Origin: Tribonema minus
Lineage: Eukaryota; Sar; Xanthophyceae; Tribonematales; Tribonemataceae
NCBI GenBank assembly: GCA_017506865.1
Contig: JAFCMP010000157.1
Location: 1,054,001 to 1,118,000, forward strand
DNA length: 64,000 bases
Direction of reading: 5' to 3'
Below the pieces are notes generated by a model. It made no database searches. It saw only the letters and a list, made by a program, of their open reading frames with translations, and was not told the DNA's origin. Both the position numbers and the translations under genes were made by a program. Of this stretch, positions 1 through 10,500 are shown one piece after another. Position 1 is the first letter of the stretch, and every line of letters begins with the position of its first letter.

Positions 1-3000
1 CATCAGCATCAGTGGAATTGCACCAAAACAGAGTCCAGCTGCATCACTCAATGGTCTGCCAATGTTCAAAAGAGTAAAAAGGCAATGCCATGCCCCCTTG
101 GTTCTCTTCACCATCAAACCCTACATTTGAAGTGGCAGCTGTGCTACATACTCCAGCACTGCCCCGGGGCCAGGATGCATCCCAACGAATTCCTGCCCCA
201 CGGACATGCTTGATACTTTATGACTTCATGCATACATGAGCTTCAGTACCTATGTCTTACACGCATGTACTCCACTATGTACCATATGCAGCATGGCTGC
301 AACTTGCCTGAATCAGAGCTGGTCTGTTGGTTGCCATGAGCATGGGAATTCCCAGGTTAGAATCGCACACCGAGTGCCGCTGCTGCTGCTCATTCTTGGA
401 CACCCAGTTATCAGCCTTATTAGCGCTAGTCTTGAAGCCAGTTGTGGCAGGGTACCACGCCCCCCCAATGCCCAGCGCTCCAATCTCCCAGTCAGCAAAG
501 GTGTAGGGGCGGAGCATCAGCATCTGCCCTATCTGATCGGCTAGCGTCATGCACTCGAGGACCCTGTCTACGCGTTGTTGGTTGGTCAGGTTGGGTTCTA
601 GCCACGCCCTTGCTGCTGCACAGCCAGTTCGCGCTGCGCAGGGAAGATCAAGGGGCAGTGCAGTCCTGATGTCAGCTGCAAATTCAAGGCATGATCATGA
701 TTTCACAGACGGTACTGCACGTTGGGTTTTGGGTGAGTCTGGTTAGGGCTGTCGTGCTGGAGAGCATAATACAGAGTCAGGATCAGGGTTAGGGCTAGGG
801 TAAGGGCGCTAGCAGGTCTAAGCGCGCATGCCTGGTAACTCTCTGGAACACTCCAGTAGCACAGGACCTGACTTGGCTCTATACCATTACGCAATTCGCC
901 ACCTAAAGATGCGCATGTCGTCACGTATGTGCCAGGATACCTGCAACTAACGCTACCATATTAAAACAACCCTTCCCGTAATCCGCATACCTGGTACTTG
1001 CTATGCTGCAGGGTGATGCATGTGGTCCAGGGTTGAAAGTCACAGTCGGGCACGATGGACACATCCTGTTCAGGGTTAGGCATCATGTAGTACGCTGCCA
1101 GAGACTGCGGTGATGACAACTGCTCAGGACAGATAATCTTGGTTGCTCTCCCATCATATCGACAAGCGTCAAGCGTCATGCTGTCAAAGTGCAGCACACA
1201 TGTACCTAACCCTAACGTAACCCTAACCCTAACCCTAACCCTAAGCCGCTGCCAGTGACCAGCACTGCTTGATTAAGCTGGCAACGATCGACGCCCCCTC
1301 ATTAGGGGTAGGTAGGTCTCATTAGGGGTAGGTAGGTCCAAGCGCAATGCCACATCGGCCCAACCAGCACGGTGCCAGTCTTGTCAATGACGTAGGCTTC
1401 ATGTCACCGATAGCGGTAAAGTCAGAAGCTGGTGGCATCGTGGAGGAGGGGTGCAGACCTGACTGCAATTGGGGCTCTATTCGGATATTGAGAGCTGAAT
1501 CAAGTGCGTTATCAAACAAGTATATGCTTGTCTGTTAGAGCAGCAAAAAGGGCGCTCGCATTGAGAAGCCTGAGGATGCCCAATCCCAATGTTATCTGAG
1601 TAGAGTGGTGACCAATGAGCATCAAACACTCAGAGACAAAGAATAATTGACCATGGCAGCTGGTTTGATGCCGATCGGCGGAGCTTCATCGGCGACCATC
1701 ACGCTCTGAGCAAGACACACTTGTAAAAAATCTAGCTCGAAGACAACTTTGAAAGTGCACTCACATTTGGGTTTGGCGATGAGCTGACAAGGCAGCACGC
1801 CTGTGGAACACGATGTAGTAACAGAACCCGTACAGCACTGCTCTGCGCCGCCCTGGCGAGTTGCACAACCGGGCCCCCCACAGGTCCCGCAGTCTGCTGA
1901 ACAGCATGCTGTGCGGCTGCTGCTGATGATGCCATTGTTGGGGCACGCGACTGAGACAGAGGTCACACATGCATGCACGCCGCATAGGTGTCAGAACGCG
2001 ACTGCAATTTTAGAGGCTTTTCAAAGCTCAAAAGCAATTGCCAGAAGTCGCTATATGCCATTGTTTTACCATATGATAACATTGCAATGGCACGCTAAGT
2101 AGTAATGACTGGGCGATTGCTTGCACCTGATTGATTGATCCTGAGTTCATGTTTCGGACTCCGCTGGATTGGTAGAATTTGAAAAGGTTACTTGAATCTA
2201 TGGTCAGTTGCAAGTCTAGACAGTTCAAGTCCTGCACCGCACGCACCATGACGCAACGATTATTGGGCATGCCCTACTGTAGTAGTACCTGCCAGTGCCA
2301 TCACATGCTGCTGACCGTTTAGGGCCTTTGTTAACCATCGCTTTGGTGAGCAAATCTGCCTGCACAGTGTCCCTCTGAGACGAGGCGTCAGACAGACTGT
2401 TTGGCCTACGTGATGTCATTGCTAGTGCTTCAAGTATTCAACTTGAACTTCTTGAAGGCATCAAGTTGGCTTCAGCATTTCGACAACCCTGAAGTCAAGA
2501 CCATTCGCTAAAAATCATGTGCCGCATACTTGAAGACGCTGTGCAGACCGAGTGCAGCTGAGGAAGGCATGCATTAATTGTTCTTGATGAATCACTTACT
2601 AGTAGATCTAGTAGTACATCCCGGCTTAGCTAACACATAGCCTAAAGTATACTGCAGTATCGACAACGGGGCTACTGCAGGTGGACTTGAAAAAGTCAAG
2701 CCCCCATTTGTTGACATATGATGCGCTCTCAGGCACCGAAGTCGGCATGAAGGAACTACGGTAGCTAGTGGTATGATTGAAAACATGTTCTGTTTGCGAT
2801 GAGTCTCTCGGGACAAAAGCAAAGGCAACAGTCAACACATGGTGCATTGACAACTTTCTGAAGATGATTGGCCCATTTGACCGAGGAAAACGCATTGATA
2901 CTCGAAAGTTGCTGCTTTCCTGCAACCTCGCTTGCACAAATATAACATCATTTAACCCAGCACCGAAGCAAACTCCAAGTTCACCTGAGCTCGAGCCTTG

Positions 3001-3560
3001 CAATGGAAAGTTATGTTCGGCAGTTTCAATGTCAACAAACAAAGCGATGTGATGCTCTCGATCGTGTCGAGCATCGTCGAGCACACAGCATTGTAACTTG
3101 TGTACATGCACTACAGCTCGGCGAGGTTGATCTGCTGTGTTTTTTCAACTTTGTAAAATAAAGAATCTGCGTGCGGCAAAAGTGCCCGAATGTGTTGCGG
3201 TGTAATTCGTCGCTTGACAGGATTGTGAGCAACGACAAGCACGGTGCAGCCGTCATGCTGCTGCACTAGCATGCTGCTGCACTGCTTAGCTACTGCAGCT
3301 CTGAAGGGTCGCTCTCACCGATTGGTACCTCGTCGCCTTGCAATGCAAGCGCCAGGGATGCGCAGAGCGCCTGTATACACGCCACCCTGCAACCTCTTGC
3401 TCGCATTGTCCGCTCCTGTGAAGGCTTGCTTGGCGCTTCAGCGAGTATTTTCAGCCCGATTTTTTTTTTCCCGGCTGGTTCAAATCCTGCCGGTTTGAGC
3501 GAAAGGCCAAGGTTTTGGGGGGGGATTTTTACAAGTAGGGCATAGAATTGTCATGTAGGG
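1..3560. other. Non-coding flank, no supported gene
   Basis: I see no open frame with a recognisable domain, codon structure or splice pattern here. The longest frame (2626-3111, minus, 161 codons) matches no family I know. The stretch holds short telomere-like tracts (about 787-808 and 1205-1245), and a tRNA B-box-like string (ggttcaaatcc, about 3478-3488) lying in a short hairpin. It is probably old intergenic or decayed transposon DNA. Confidence 0.5.
1205..1245 (-). repeat. Interstitial telomere-like (TTAGGG)n tract
   Basis: About six near-perfect CCCTAA units on the plus strand with one interruption. A looser relative lies at about 787-808 in the opposite orientation. TTAGGG is a common eukaryotic telomere unit. 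Both tracts are short and flanked by unique DNA, so they look like interstitial scars rather than a chromosome end. Confidence 0.7.
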
Positions 3561-3759
3561 GATCCCTCGAGGAAGGAGCTCAATAGTAGACACCGTGTCT
3601 GCGCCTACACCACTCTGTAGCTGCCAGTGCTGCGGAAACACTCCATTGCTGGACCTCCAGAGGGATCAAATGTTGTGTTGCGCGGCGCACACGGCGCACC
3701 CTTCCTTTGTGGCAACGTGTCAAAAGACACACGGTTTGTTGTCTATATATATAGTTGAA

Positions 3760-4050
3760 CTGTATGATACATATCATACAGTTCATGGGCTGTATGTCTC
3801 TGTGTGGCAGTCAGTGCATGTGCTGTATGTCATTCAGCGTACATATCATACAGTTCATGTGCTGCATGTCTCTGTATAGAATCAGTGCATGCGCTGCATG
3901 TCTGGTACATGTGCTGTACGATGCAGGCCGTAGGCTGTATGTCCTGTGTGACCTATGATGCATAAGTAACATACAGTTCGTGGTCTGTATATCTCTGTGT
4001 TTCTGTTGTCCCTGTGTGGCATGTAATGCATCATGGACTGTATGTGTTTT
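3760..4050. repeat. Left minisatellite flank (target array)
   Basis: Degenerate tandem units built on the phrase ctgtatgtctctgtgt followed by a gcatgtaatgcat-like or catacagttcatg-like phrase. The same array, in the same orientation, reappears at about 41700-42140 on the far side of the Polinton-like element. This indicates that the element inserted into an existing host minisatellite. Confidence 0.75.
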
Positions 4051-4078
4051 GAAGTGGGTAAGACGTCTTACCCACTTC
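4051..4078. other. dif-like 11-6-11 palindromic site, left tip
   Basis: Perfect 28-bp palindrome: arm gaagtgggtaa, core gacgtc, arm ttacccacttc. The matching site at the right tip has the same two arms and core gatatc. Two 11-bp inverted arms around a 6-bp centre is the geometry of tyrosine-recombinase core sites such as bacterial dif. The element encodes a tyrosine recombinase 1.3 kb away. That this is its recombination site is inference. Confidence 0.6.
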
Positions 4079-4240
4079 ATTGGGTTAAGCCGGGGGGTTA
4101 ACCGGGGGCACAGAGGGGGTGAATTCACAATTAACCATGAACTGGGGATTCCCCCTGTATATCCTCAGAACGACCTCTCACTTATCCACGGGGTTGACTA
4201 GGGTTTAGAAAGGGTGAATGACAGGTTAACCATGGGTTGT
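4079..4240 (+). repeat. Left terminal inverted repeat of Polinton-like element
   Basis: Runs inward from the tip palindrome and matches, imperfectly and inverted, the sequence just inside the right tip. Shared phrases include ttaagccggggg, gaattcaca, catgaactgggga and ccacggggttgactagggtt. Identity by eye is roughly 80-90 percent. Confidence 0.75.
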
Positions 4241-4270
4241 ATGAGTTCTCCGGTGCACATCCAGATTTCA

Positions 4271-4300
4271 AACCCTAACCCTAATCCTAACCCTAACCCT
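4271..4300 (-). repeat. Telomere-like tract inside the element's left end
   Basis: About five CCCTAA units with one variant, lying between the left terminal inverted repeat and the foldback block. Unlike the tract at 1205 it is inside the Polinton-like element. Confidence 0.6.
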
Positions 4301-4314
4301 CGAACCGCCGGGTC

Positions 4315-5390
4315 CGAGAGATGTGTGACAGGCTGGAACGATCGATTGATACTATCGATTGATTCGAATGTTCAACATCGAGTTTAAATGCCAAATGCCA
4401 AATGCCAAGTTTCATTTCTGGGTCCCGGAGGTTTCTTGGTCTGGGAGATCTGTGACAGGCTGGAGCGATCAATCGATACTATCGATTGATTCAAAAGTTC
4501 AACATCGAGTTCGAATGCCAAATGCCAAATGCCAAGTCTCATTTCTGGGTCCCGGAGGTCCCTTGGTCTGGGAGATCTGTGACAGGCGCGATCAATCAAT
4601 TGATACTATTGATTGATTAAACAGTTGAAGTTCTGGCAGCAGTCAAACTTCAACCTGAAGTTCAGTTTGTCAAACACGCTAAAGCATATCATTCATACTT
4701 CAAGTTGAAGTTCAACTGCCAGAACTTCAACTTCTGAATCAATCAATAGTATCAGTTGATTGATCGCGCCTGCCACAGATCTCCCAGACCAAGGGACCTC
4801 CGGGACCCAGAAATGAGACTTGGCATTTGGCATTTGGCATTTGAACTTTAAGTTGGGGCGTGGGGGGTTGAGGTTGAATTTCAACTTGGAGTTTGAGTGC
4901 TGATGCTCAGCATAGTCGGTGAACTTCAACTGGATGTTTGAGTGCTGATGCTCAGCGTGGTCGGTGAACTTCAACTTGCAGTTATAGTGTGACATACCGT
5001 CGGGGCTGGTATGTCACGGCGTGTCCCGCCTCCCGCCTCCCGCCACTGCCCGAGCCCTCGGACCTCAGACCCCATGCAAGCCCACGATTTTGTTTGAGCG
5101 CCTGCAATATATATCCAATTTTTGCTGCTTGCAGTCTTCACAAACCTCAACTTGAAGTTTGACAGGTGATGCTCAGCATGATTGAACTTCAACTGGAAGT
5201 TACATGGGTGATGCTCAATTGAGTCGGTGAACTTCAACTTGAAGTTGAGGTTTGACGCGCAAGCAGCATGAATAAATATATATTGCAGGCGCTCAAAATT
5301 GCTTTGGCCTGAGTGAGGGTCTGAGATCTGAGGCCTCAGACAGCGGCGGGAGGCGGGAGGCGGGACACTACAAGCAGTATGAATTGAATA
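4315..5390. repeat. Foldback and tandem-repeat block
   Basis: Units of about 127 bp repeat in tandem at about 4322-4448 and 4449-4575, with a partial third unit. Each holds a triple gccaaat run, the phrase tttctgggtcccggagg, and a palindromic atcgatactatcgat core. An inverted partial copy lies at about 4735-4855. A second pair of inverted copies (gcctcccgcctcccgcc at about 5030 and ggcgggaggcgggaggcggg at about 5345) encloses repeats of the phrase gtgctgatgctcagc. No coding frame was seen. The block separates the terminal repeat from the first gene and could hold replication or promoter signals. Confidence 0.65.
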
Positions 5391-5426
5391 TATATTGCTG
5401 GCTGAAGAAAGATTACTTTTTTTAAT

Positions 5427-6653
5427 TTACAGATTGAACATGCTCTGCCAACGTTGCATCTCAGCAACTGCGCCGGCCTCCACTTCGCGAGCGCTGTTGA
5501 TGATGACTTTGAGACCGGCCACCTTGTTTCGAACCATGAGTTCCAGGTCTGAGTCATCTCTCGAACGCTTTCTCGAGGGCTCTGATTGCTCGACCGCTGG
5601 CTCGGCCTCTGGCTCTGACTCGACCTCTGACTCTGACTCTGACTCTGGCTGCGGCTCCGGTTCAGGCTGTGGCTCGGGCTCCGGCTCGGCCTGTAGCTCC
5701 GGTGCGCCCCCCGCGGGCACGTGCTCGATGTCAGCGTAATGCGCGCTCGTCTCAGCGCTCTTGTGGCAGAACAACTCCTTTAAGACGAATAGGAACAACG
5801 TCTTCTTCTCAACGACGTGAAAATAGTACCAGGCAGCTCCGAGGGCGCGGCTGTGGTGGGGGGTGTATGGGACGTCAAACCTCTCGAGGTACGCTGCGAG
5901 CAACTCAGAGTACTCTGGTAACGTCTTGATGCCCTTATCAATCGCGGTCTGAAGCGCAGAGTAACTGCCAGCGTAGCACTTCTTGAACTGCGCGACCGCT
6001 GCAACGAACTCCTGCGGCGTCACATCGACCACGGGGAATGAGAAGGGCTCTGCGTTGTTCTGTTTCTTTGACAGGTTGCTGATGATGACGTGGGTGTCTG
6101 CCCTCAGCGGGTCCACGCTGAACTCGCCGATGTGAAGGCATCTCAGGCGCCTCATGGAGACCACCATGAGGCAGAGCACGATGTTCCACCACTGCGCCGG
6201 GAGTGTGCCGTCCGGCGGCTGCAGGGCTGTCGTCCGCACCGTCTGCGCGCTCATGTCGATGATGGGATCAGAGTCGAACTGCAGGAAGCCGAGGCCGATG
6301 CGTCGGTCGATGGCGGCTTGCTGTCGTGTGTCCGACCTCTTCCTGAAGTCTGGAGCTGCGCAGTGTTTCCTCATGGCATGTACATCAGCACGGTCGCCGG
6401 CGTACTCGTCCTTTAACCAGCGCATGACGCCGCTGAGCATGGGTCCCACGCACCCCACGCTCGAGATGGGGCCGAACGCAGCGTCCGGCTCGAACTGCTC
6501 TTCGGCGATGAGATGGCACCACTCATTCATGTTCTGTTGGTTGCGCTCATCAAGGGGGAGGCTGTACCAGTAATCGACGTACTGTGTACCGATGTACCTC
6601 GTGCGCGGTGAGATCCTGGTCCCGGCCTCGATCTTTCGGTTGTTTAATGCCAT
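5427..6653 (-). CDS. Tyrosine recombinase (YREC) of the Polinton-like element
   Basis: 408 residues from an ATG at 6653. The C-terminal half of the catalytic domain shows an early Arg in RRLRCLHIGEF, a box-II-like HHSR (in TPHHSRALG), and a terminal HK-SAETSAHYAD stretch whose Tyr would be the nucleophile. This is the Arg...His-x-x-Arg...His/Trp...Tyr layout of tyrosine recombinases, found in Cryptons and in many Polinton-like viruses. After the catalytic domain comes an acidic Glu-Pro/Glu-Ser low-complexity linker, a basic RKRSR patch and a short helical tail. The protein would cut and rejoin DNA at the element ends, plausibly at the dif-like tip palindromes. The frame looks whole. Assignment to the family is firm; the site is inferred. 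Confidence 0.85.
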   Translation of the reverse strand: MALNNRKIEAGTRISPRTRYIGTQYVDYWYSLPLDERNQQNMNEWCHLIAEEQFEPDAAFGPISSVGCVGPMLSGVMRWLKDEYAGDRADVHAMRKHCAAPDFRKRSDTRQQAAIDRRIGLGFLQFDSDPIIDMSAQTVRTTALQPPDGTLPAQWWNIVLCLMVVSMRRLRCLHIGEFSVDPLRADTHVIISNLSKKQNNAEPFSFPVVDVTPQEFVAAVAQFKKCYAGSYSALQTAIDKGIKTLPEYSELLAAYLERFDVPYTPHHSRALGAAWYYFHVVEKKTLFLFVLKELFCHKSAETSAHYADIEHVPAGGAPELQAEPEPEPQPEPEPQPESESESEVESEPEAEPAVEQSEPSRKRSRDDSDLELMVRNKVAGLKVIINSAREVEAGAVAEMQRWQSMFNL

Positions 6654-6779
6654 CTCTGTGCCTTAACCATGGGATGAGATAAAAACGAGGGCCCGGCGTA
6701 CGCATGGCGGCGCAGTCGGCGCAGACTGCGCATGGTGATGAGCGCGACGATAAAAATGTATGCATGTGTTTAGAGGGAT

Positions 6780-7106
6780 ATGACCGCCATCTGCTCTGTT
6801 CATTGCGTACAGCTGGGGCACAGCGCCCGACAGCTCATGGTTGTATCGCTCGAGGGACTGAACGAGGCCGACGCAGATGGCTACTACCCGCTGCATCGAG
6901 CCGTCACGCGACAGGCGGCGTGCGTTCGCGCGCTGCTCGAAATGGGTGCTGATTACAATGTTTACGATGGGGCGGGGCTCACGCCGTTAGGTCTGGCGCG
7001 ATCGCTGCAGAAGCGCGGCGCACTGCAATGTTTGCTTGACCGTGGAGCACGAGTGTACAACAGGGAGCACTATAAACATGTAAATAACATTCAAGAGTTG
7101 TTTTGA
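6780..7106 (+). CDS. Small ankyrin-repeat protein
   Basis: 108 residues from an ATG at 6780; a second Met at residue 20 is also a possible start. Two ankyrin-type units are visible: DADGYYPLHRAVTRQAACVRALLEMGAD, then a unit starting VYDGAGLTPLGLA and ending LLDRGARV. The TPLH-like turns and LL-x-x-GA ends are diagnostic. Ankyrin repeats bind proteins, and such small proteins are frequent accessory genes in algal viruses. It lies head-to-head with the recombinase gene (about 130 bp apart) and converges on the DUF5710 gene with a 7-bp gap. Function in the element is unknown. Confidence 0.7.
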   Translation: MTAICSVHCVQLGHSARQLMVVSLEGLNEADADGYYPLHRAVTRQAACVRALLEMGADYNVYDGAGLTPLGLARSLQKRGALQCLLDRGARVYNREHYKHVNNIQELF

Positions 7107-7113
7107 ATATTGA

Positions 7114-7500
7114 TCAAAGATCGCTCAGGTCGAACGCATCGAATGGTTTCTCTGCCGGCGCTTGCTGCAGCAGCGGTTTCGCATATGCCATGTACTTCAT
7201 GTTCGGCATCTTAGCGAAATTGAGTTTGATCAACTTGTGGAACGCCGCAGCGTCGCGCGCGAACCAGCACTTTGAGGCGGGGTCGAACGATCCACCAAAG
7301 CGCTTCGCCTTGAGGCGGTCTGCGTAAGCGACGTTGAGCCAGAGACGCTGCGGACCTAAGGGCTGCACGTCAGTGAGACTGAGATGTGCATACGGCGTGT
7401 CGGCGTACCACGACTTGTCCTTGCAGTCCCACTTCGCGCCGGCAGCGCGCGCCAAATCCTTCTCAGTGTACTTGACATTCAGAGTGGTTCGCACGCTCAT
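7114..7500 (-). CDS. DUF5710-type two-repeat protein
   Basis: 128 residues from an ATG at 7500. Two copies of one module are visible: LNVKYTEKDLARAAGAKWD followed by KSWYAD, and LNVAYADRLKAKRFGG followed by KCWFARD. The LNV-Y...K..GA.WD...W.. pattern is that of DUF5710, a small module found beside primases, topoisomerases and helicases in plasmids and viruses. Here it sits downstream of the polymerase/helicase gene on the same strand, which fits an accessory replication role. That role is inferred. Confidence 0.65.
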   Translation of the reverse strand: MSVRTTLNVKYTEKDLARAAGAKWDCKDKSWYADTPYAHLSLTDVQPLGPQRLWLNVAYADRLKAKRFGGSFDPASKCWFARDAAAFHKLIKLNFAKMPNMKYMAYAKPLLQQAPAEKPFDAFDLSDL

Positions 7501-7589
7501 GTTTGCAAGTAACCCTCAGTTAACAAATAAACACGACAACTACACACTTCGCTTGTGGCAAGGATGGCAACACACATTTCATTGTTTTG

Positions 7590-10500
7590 TTAGTTGACTC
7601 GCACCCTCTTTGCCTCTGGCGTCTCCCACTCCCGCTCTGCTTGCACCTCTATGAACTCTGAATCGCTCATGTCCTGCTCCTGCATGGCGTCGTTGACGTC
7701 GGCACGCCGCTTGCGCCACCGCTTGTTGGCCGCCTCCACCCTGATCAAATTCTTCGCCTGCGCGAGGGGGTCGTCATCGGCCGGCTCGACGGGCACCTCG
7801 AACAGCCCCTTCAGCTCCTCGAGCCGCCGGGTGCTGTCCGCCGCCGAGGGCGTGAAGTCGCCGGCCGCAGTCGCAGGCGCACTCGGATTGCGACACTTGA
7901 ACCACTGCTCCATGTCTAGGGGGGGGTAGAGTTGAAGCGTCTGCGCCATGGGCTCCGTGAGATGGAGAGGTTTGTTTTTGAGTACGTTGTAGCCCAACGC
8001 CCTCTCCAGCACACCCGGTCCTTCACGGCGTCTAGGCTGCACGTGATATTGCGGCACATGCGGACGGCAGCCATCGCCTTGAGCACAGACACCACCGCCT
8101 TCTTGTCGAAGTCCCCCTCGACCACGGGCGTCTTGCGGTCGCACACGCCCTCGAGACCCATCGCCTTAGCTTGTCGCACAGCGTGATGGTGTGGCGGGGA
8201 GATACTCGCAGCATCTCTGACCCCTGCCGCGTGTACTGCTCGTACGTGTCCTGCAGCAGTGCCGCGTCGCCGTCGGACGCGGCCAGTATCCGCTGGCATG
8301 TGAGCGCCGCACCGCTGCGCGCGACCGTGTCGATCACGACCGCCGTGATCTTTCGAGGGTTGGTGTCCGGCATGTCGTGCGCGATCCTGACCTTGGCCGC
8401 GGCGTCCTCCAAGTTGTATATCGTGATGCCGCAGTGCTGAAGGCCCTCGAGGAACGCCGCCTTCCCCCCTTTGACGTTGCACCCGGCCGCCACCTTCTGA
8501 AGGTCATTGAAGCACTCCGAGGCGTCCATGAACGGCTCGACGACGACCTCCGCGATGCGCGCATCTCGAGCGTCCTTCCTCGCCTCAGCCACTTCCTTGA
8601 TCGCGATCTTGAGGTCGATCGACGCCTGCTTCGAGAGCCCTGCTGCGTCGACCTCCCAGTTGTACCCCTTGAGGGACGCCATGTACTTGAAGTACGAGAG
8701 CCACTTGCCGGACGTCTGGGTGTACGACCGCTCCACGCGATCGTAGGCGATGATCTTCTGCAGCAGGGGCGTCGCCGACTGAGTGCTGCGGCTCACCGTG
8801 CCGGGATGCGCGCAGCCGCTCGCCGCCAGCTCATCCTTCACCTGAGCCGTGAACGTTGCGAACGCCTCGTTGCCGTACCTGAGTTTGAGCAGCCCGAGCT
8901 TGAACGCCTTGTCGAGACCCTCTCGCGTGATCCCCTCGAGCCCGCCCTCGGCTCTGTCGCCAACGCCGAGCCAGATCGTGTTGCTCGATACGTTGCGGAA
9001 GCGGCCGCACATCTGGTGCGCTGCGCGCGCGGTCGCGACGTTGAGGCAGGGGAAGAGGAAGATGGCGTCGATCTCGCCCTCATAGCTGGGGCCCGCCGTG
9101 ATGCACGAGGTGAAGATGATGATCTGATGTTTGTCCGACGCCGCGTTGATGTTCTTGACGTCGTCGAGGTTGGGTGAGCCCCTGTGGTAAACGCCGATGG
9201 AGCCCTGCGTGTGGCCCTCGAGCAGGTTCTGGAGGTCCTTGGCGCGCGCCTTGCCGAGGCACAAGACCCCCAGCCGCTGCTCGTCACTGGCCATGGCGCA
9301 CATCTGCTTGATGGCGACGAGGTCATCGACCTGCTTGACGTCGCGGCTGATCTTCTGCGTCTTGCAAACGACCTTGTGCACCAGCGAGGACACGTCGTCG
9401 GAGTCGACGACGCGCTGCATGTTCATCGCCCTCTGCAGCGCCGCCTCTCGCACCGCGCCCTCGCTCTCGTTGGCGTCCCGCAGGGCATCGAGGGCCTCCT
9501 TTCTCGCCCTGTCGAGAGCGATGTGGGAGATGACATCGTCGACGGCGCCGTCGACGCCGCAGTCCGCGTCCATGCCCACATACATCTTGCAGTGCCTCAT
9601 GAGGTCATCGAACTGACTGAGGTGGAACTGCTTGTGCGACCCGTTGACGCCGTTGGTGGATGAGTTGACCGTGGCGAGGGTGCTGCGGCACTCGTGCGAT
9701 ATGATGAGGTCGTAATGCCCCTCCACGCGGTGGATCGACTCCCATTCGACGATGACGTGCGGGAATTTTGTCGGCCTGATGAGGCCCTTCCCGCAGCCGC
9801 CGAAGTCCTCATCCTGGTTGTACTTGGCAAAGTCGACGGGGGGCGCCCCGTCTTGTGCCGCCCACGTGGCCGTGAGCCGATCGCCGATGCTGTCAACTTG
9901 CGAGCACCTCATGGTGACCCACAGCACGGTCCACCCCAGCGCGCGCAGGTGCTTGACTAGCTCGACGCACGCCTCAGTCTTGCCGCTTCCCATACCCGCG
10001 TCGAGGAGGACGTAGATCGCGAAGCCCAGCAGCTTGATGAGAGCTTCGCGGTCCATGTACTCACCCTCAGGCTCGTCGGCCTCGACGGCCTCGTCGGCCT
10101 CGACGGCCTCGTCGGCCTCGACGGCCTCGACGGCCTCGTCGGCCTCGACAGCCTCGACTTGCGCAGGGCTTTGCCCTACGAGGGTGATGCCGGCGGCGGC
10201 TGCCTCGGCGCGCAGGTCGACGAAGGGAATCTCCTTCTCGATGACGGATACGGAGGTGAAATCTGTCTGCTCGCGGACGGCGGCGGTCAGCATCGCCGCG
10301 AACCCGTCGGGGGCGTCGCCGTGGGTCATGAAGCCGTCCAACATGTAAGCGCTCACCTCCATACCGCGGCTCTGCGCAGTCTCCACCATGACCTGAGGAC
10401 AGCAAGATGAGGTGCACCTCAGGCTTTGAGACTGAAAAAATGTTAACTTGGGATTTCAGGGGGTGAAGTGGCGTGGGGAGGCCGGCTGGGGATGCAAGAT

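Noticed and set aside
1205-1245. A real chromosome end
   Set aside because: The tract is short, degenerate and followed by many kilobases of other sequence.
2626-3111. 161-codon minus-strand frame in the left flank
   Set aside because: No recognisable domain, no ATG-specific context and no splice partners; the flank shows no other coding signal.
3760-4050. CRISPR array
   Set aside because: Units are degenerate throughout with no constant repeat and unique spacers, and the DNA is eukaryotic; this is a minisatellite.
5577-5700. Acidic tandem repeat as a separate minisatellite
   Set aside because: It is in frame and codes for the Glu/Pro/Ser linker of the tyrosine recombinase.
8377-9177. Long plus-strand frame opposite the helicase
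   Set aside because: Shadow of a GC-rich real gene on the other strand; composition is Arg/Leu/Val-rich with no motif.
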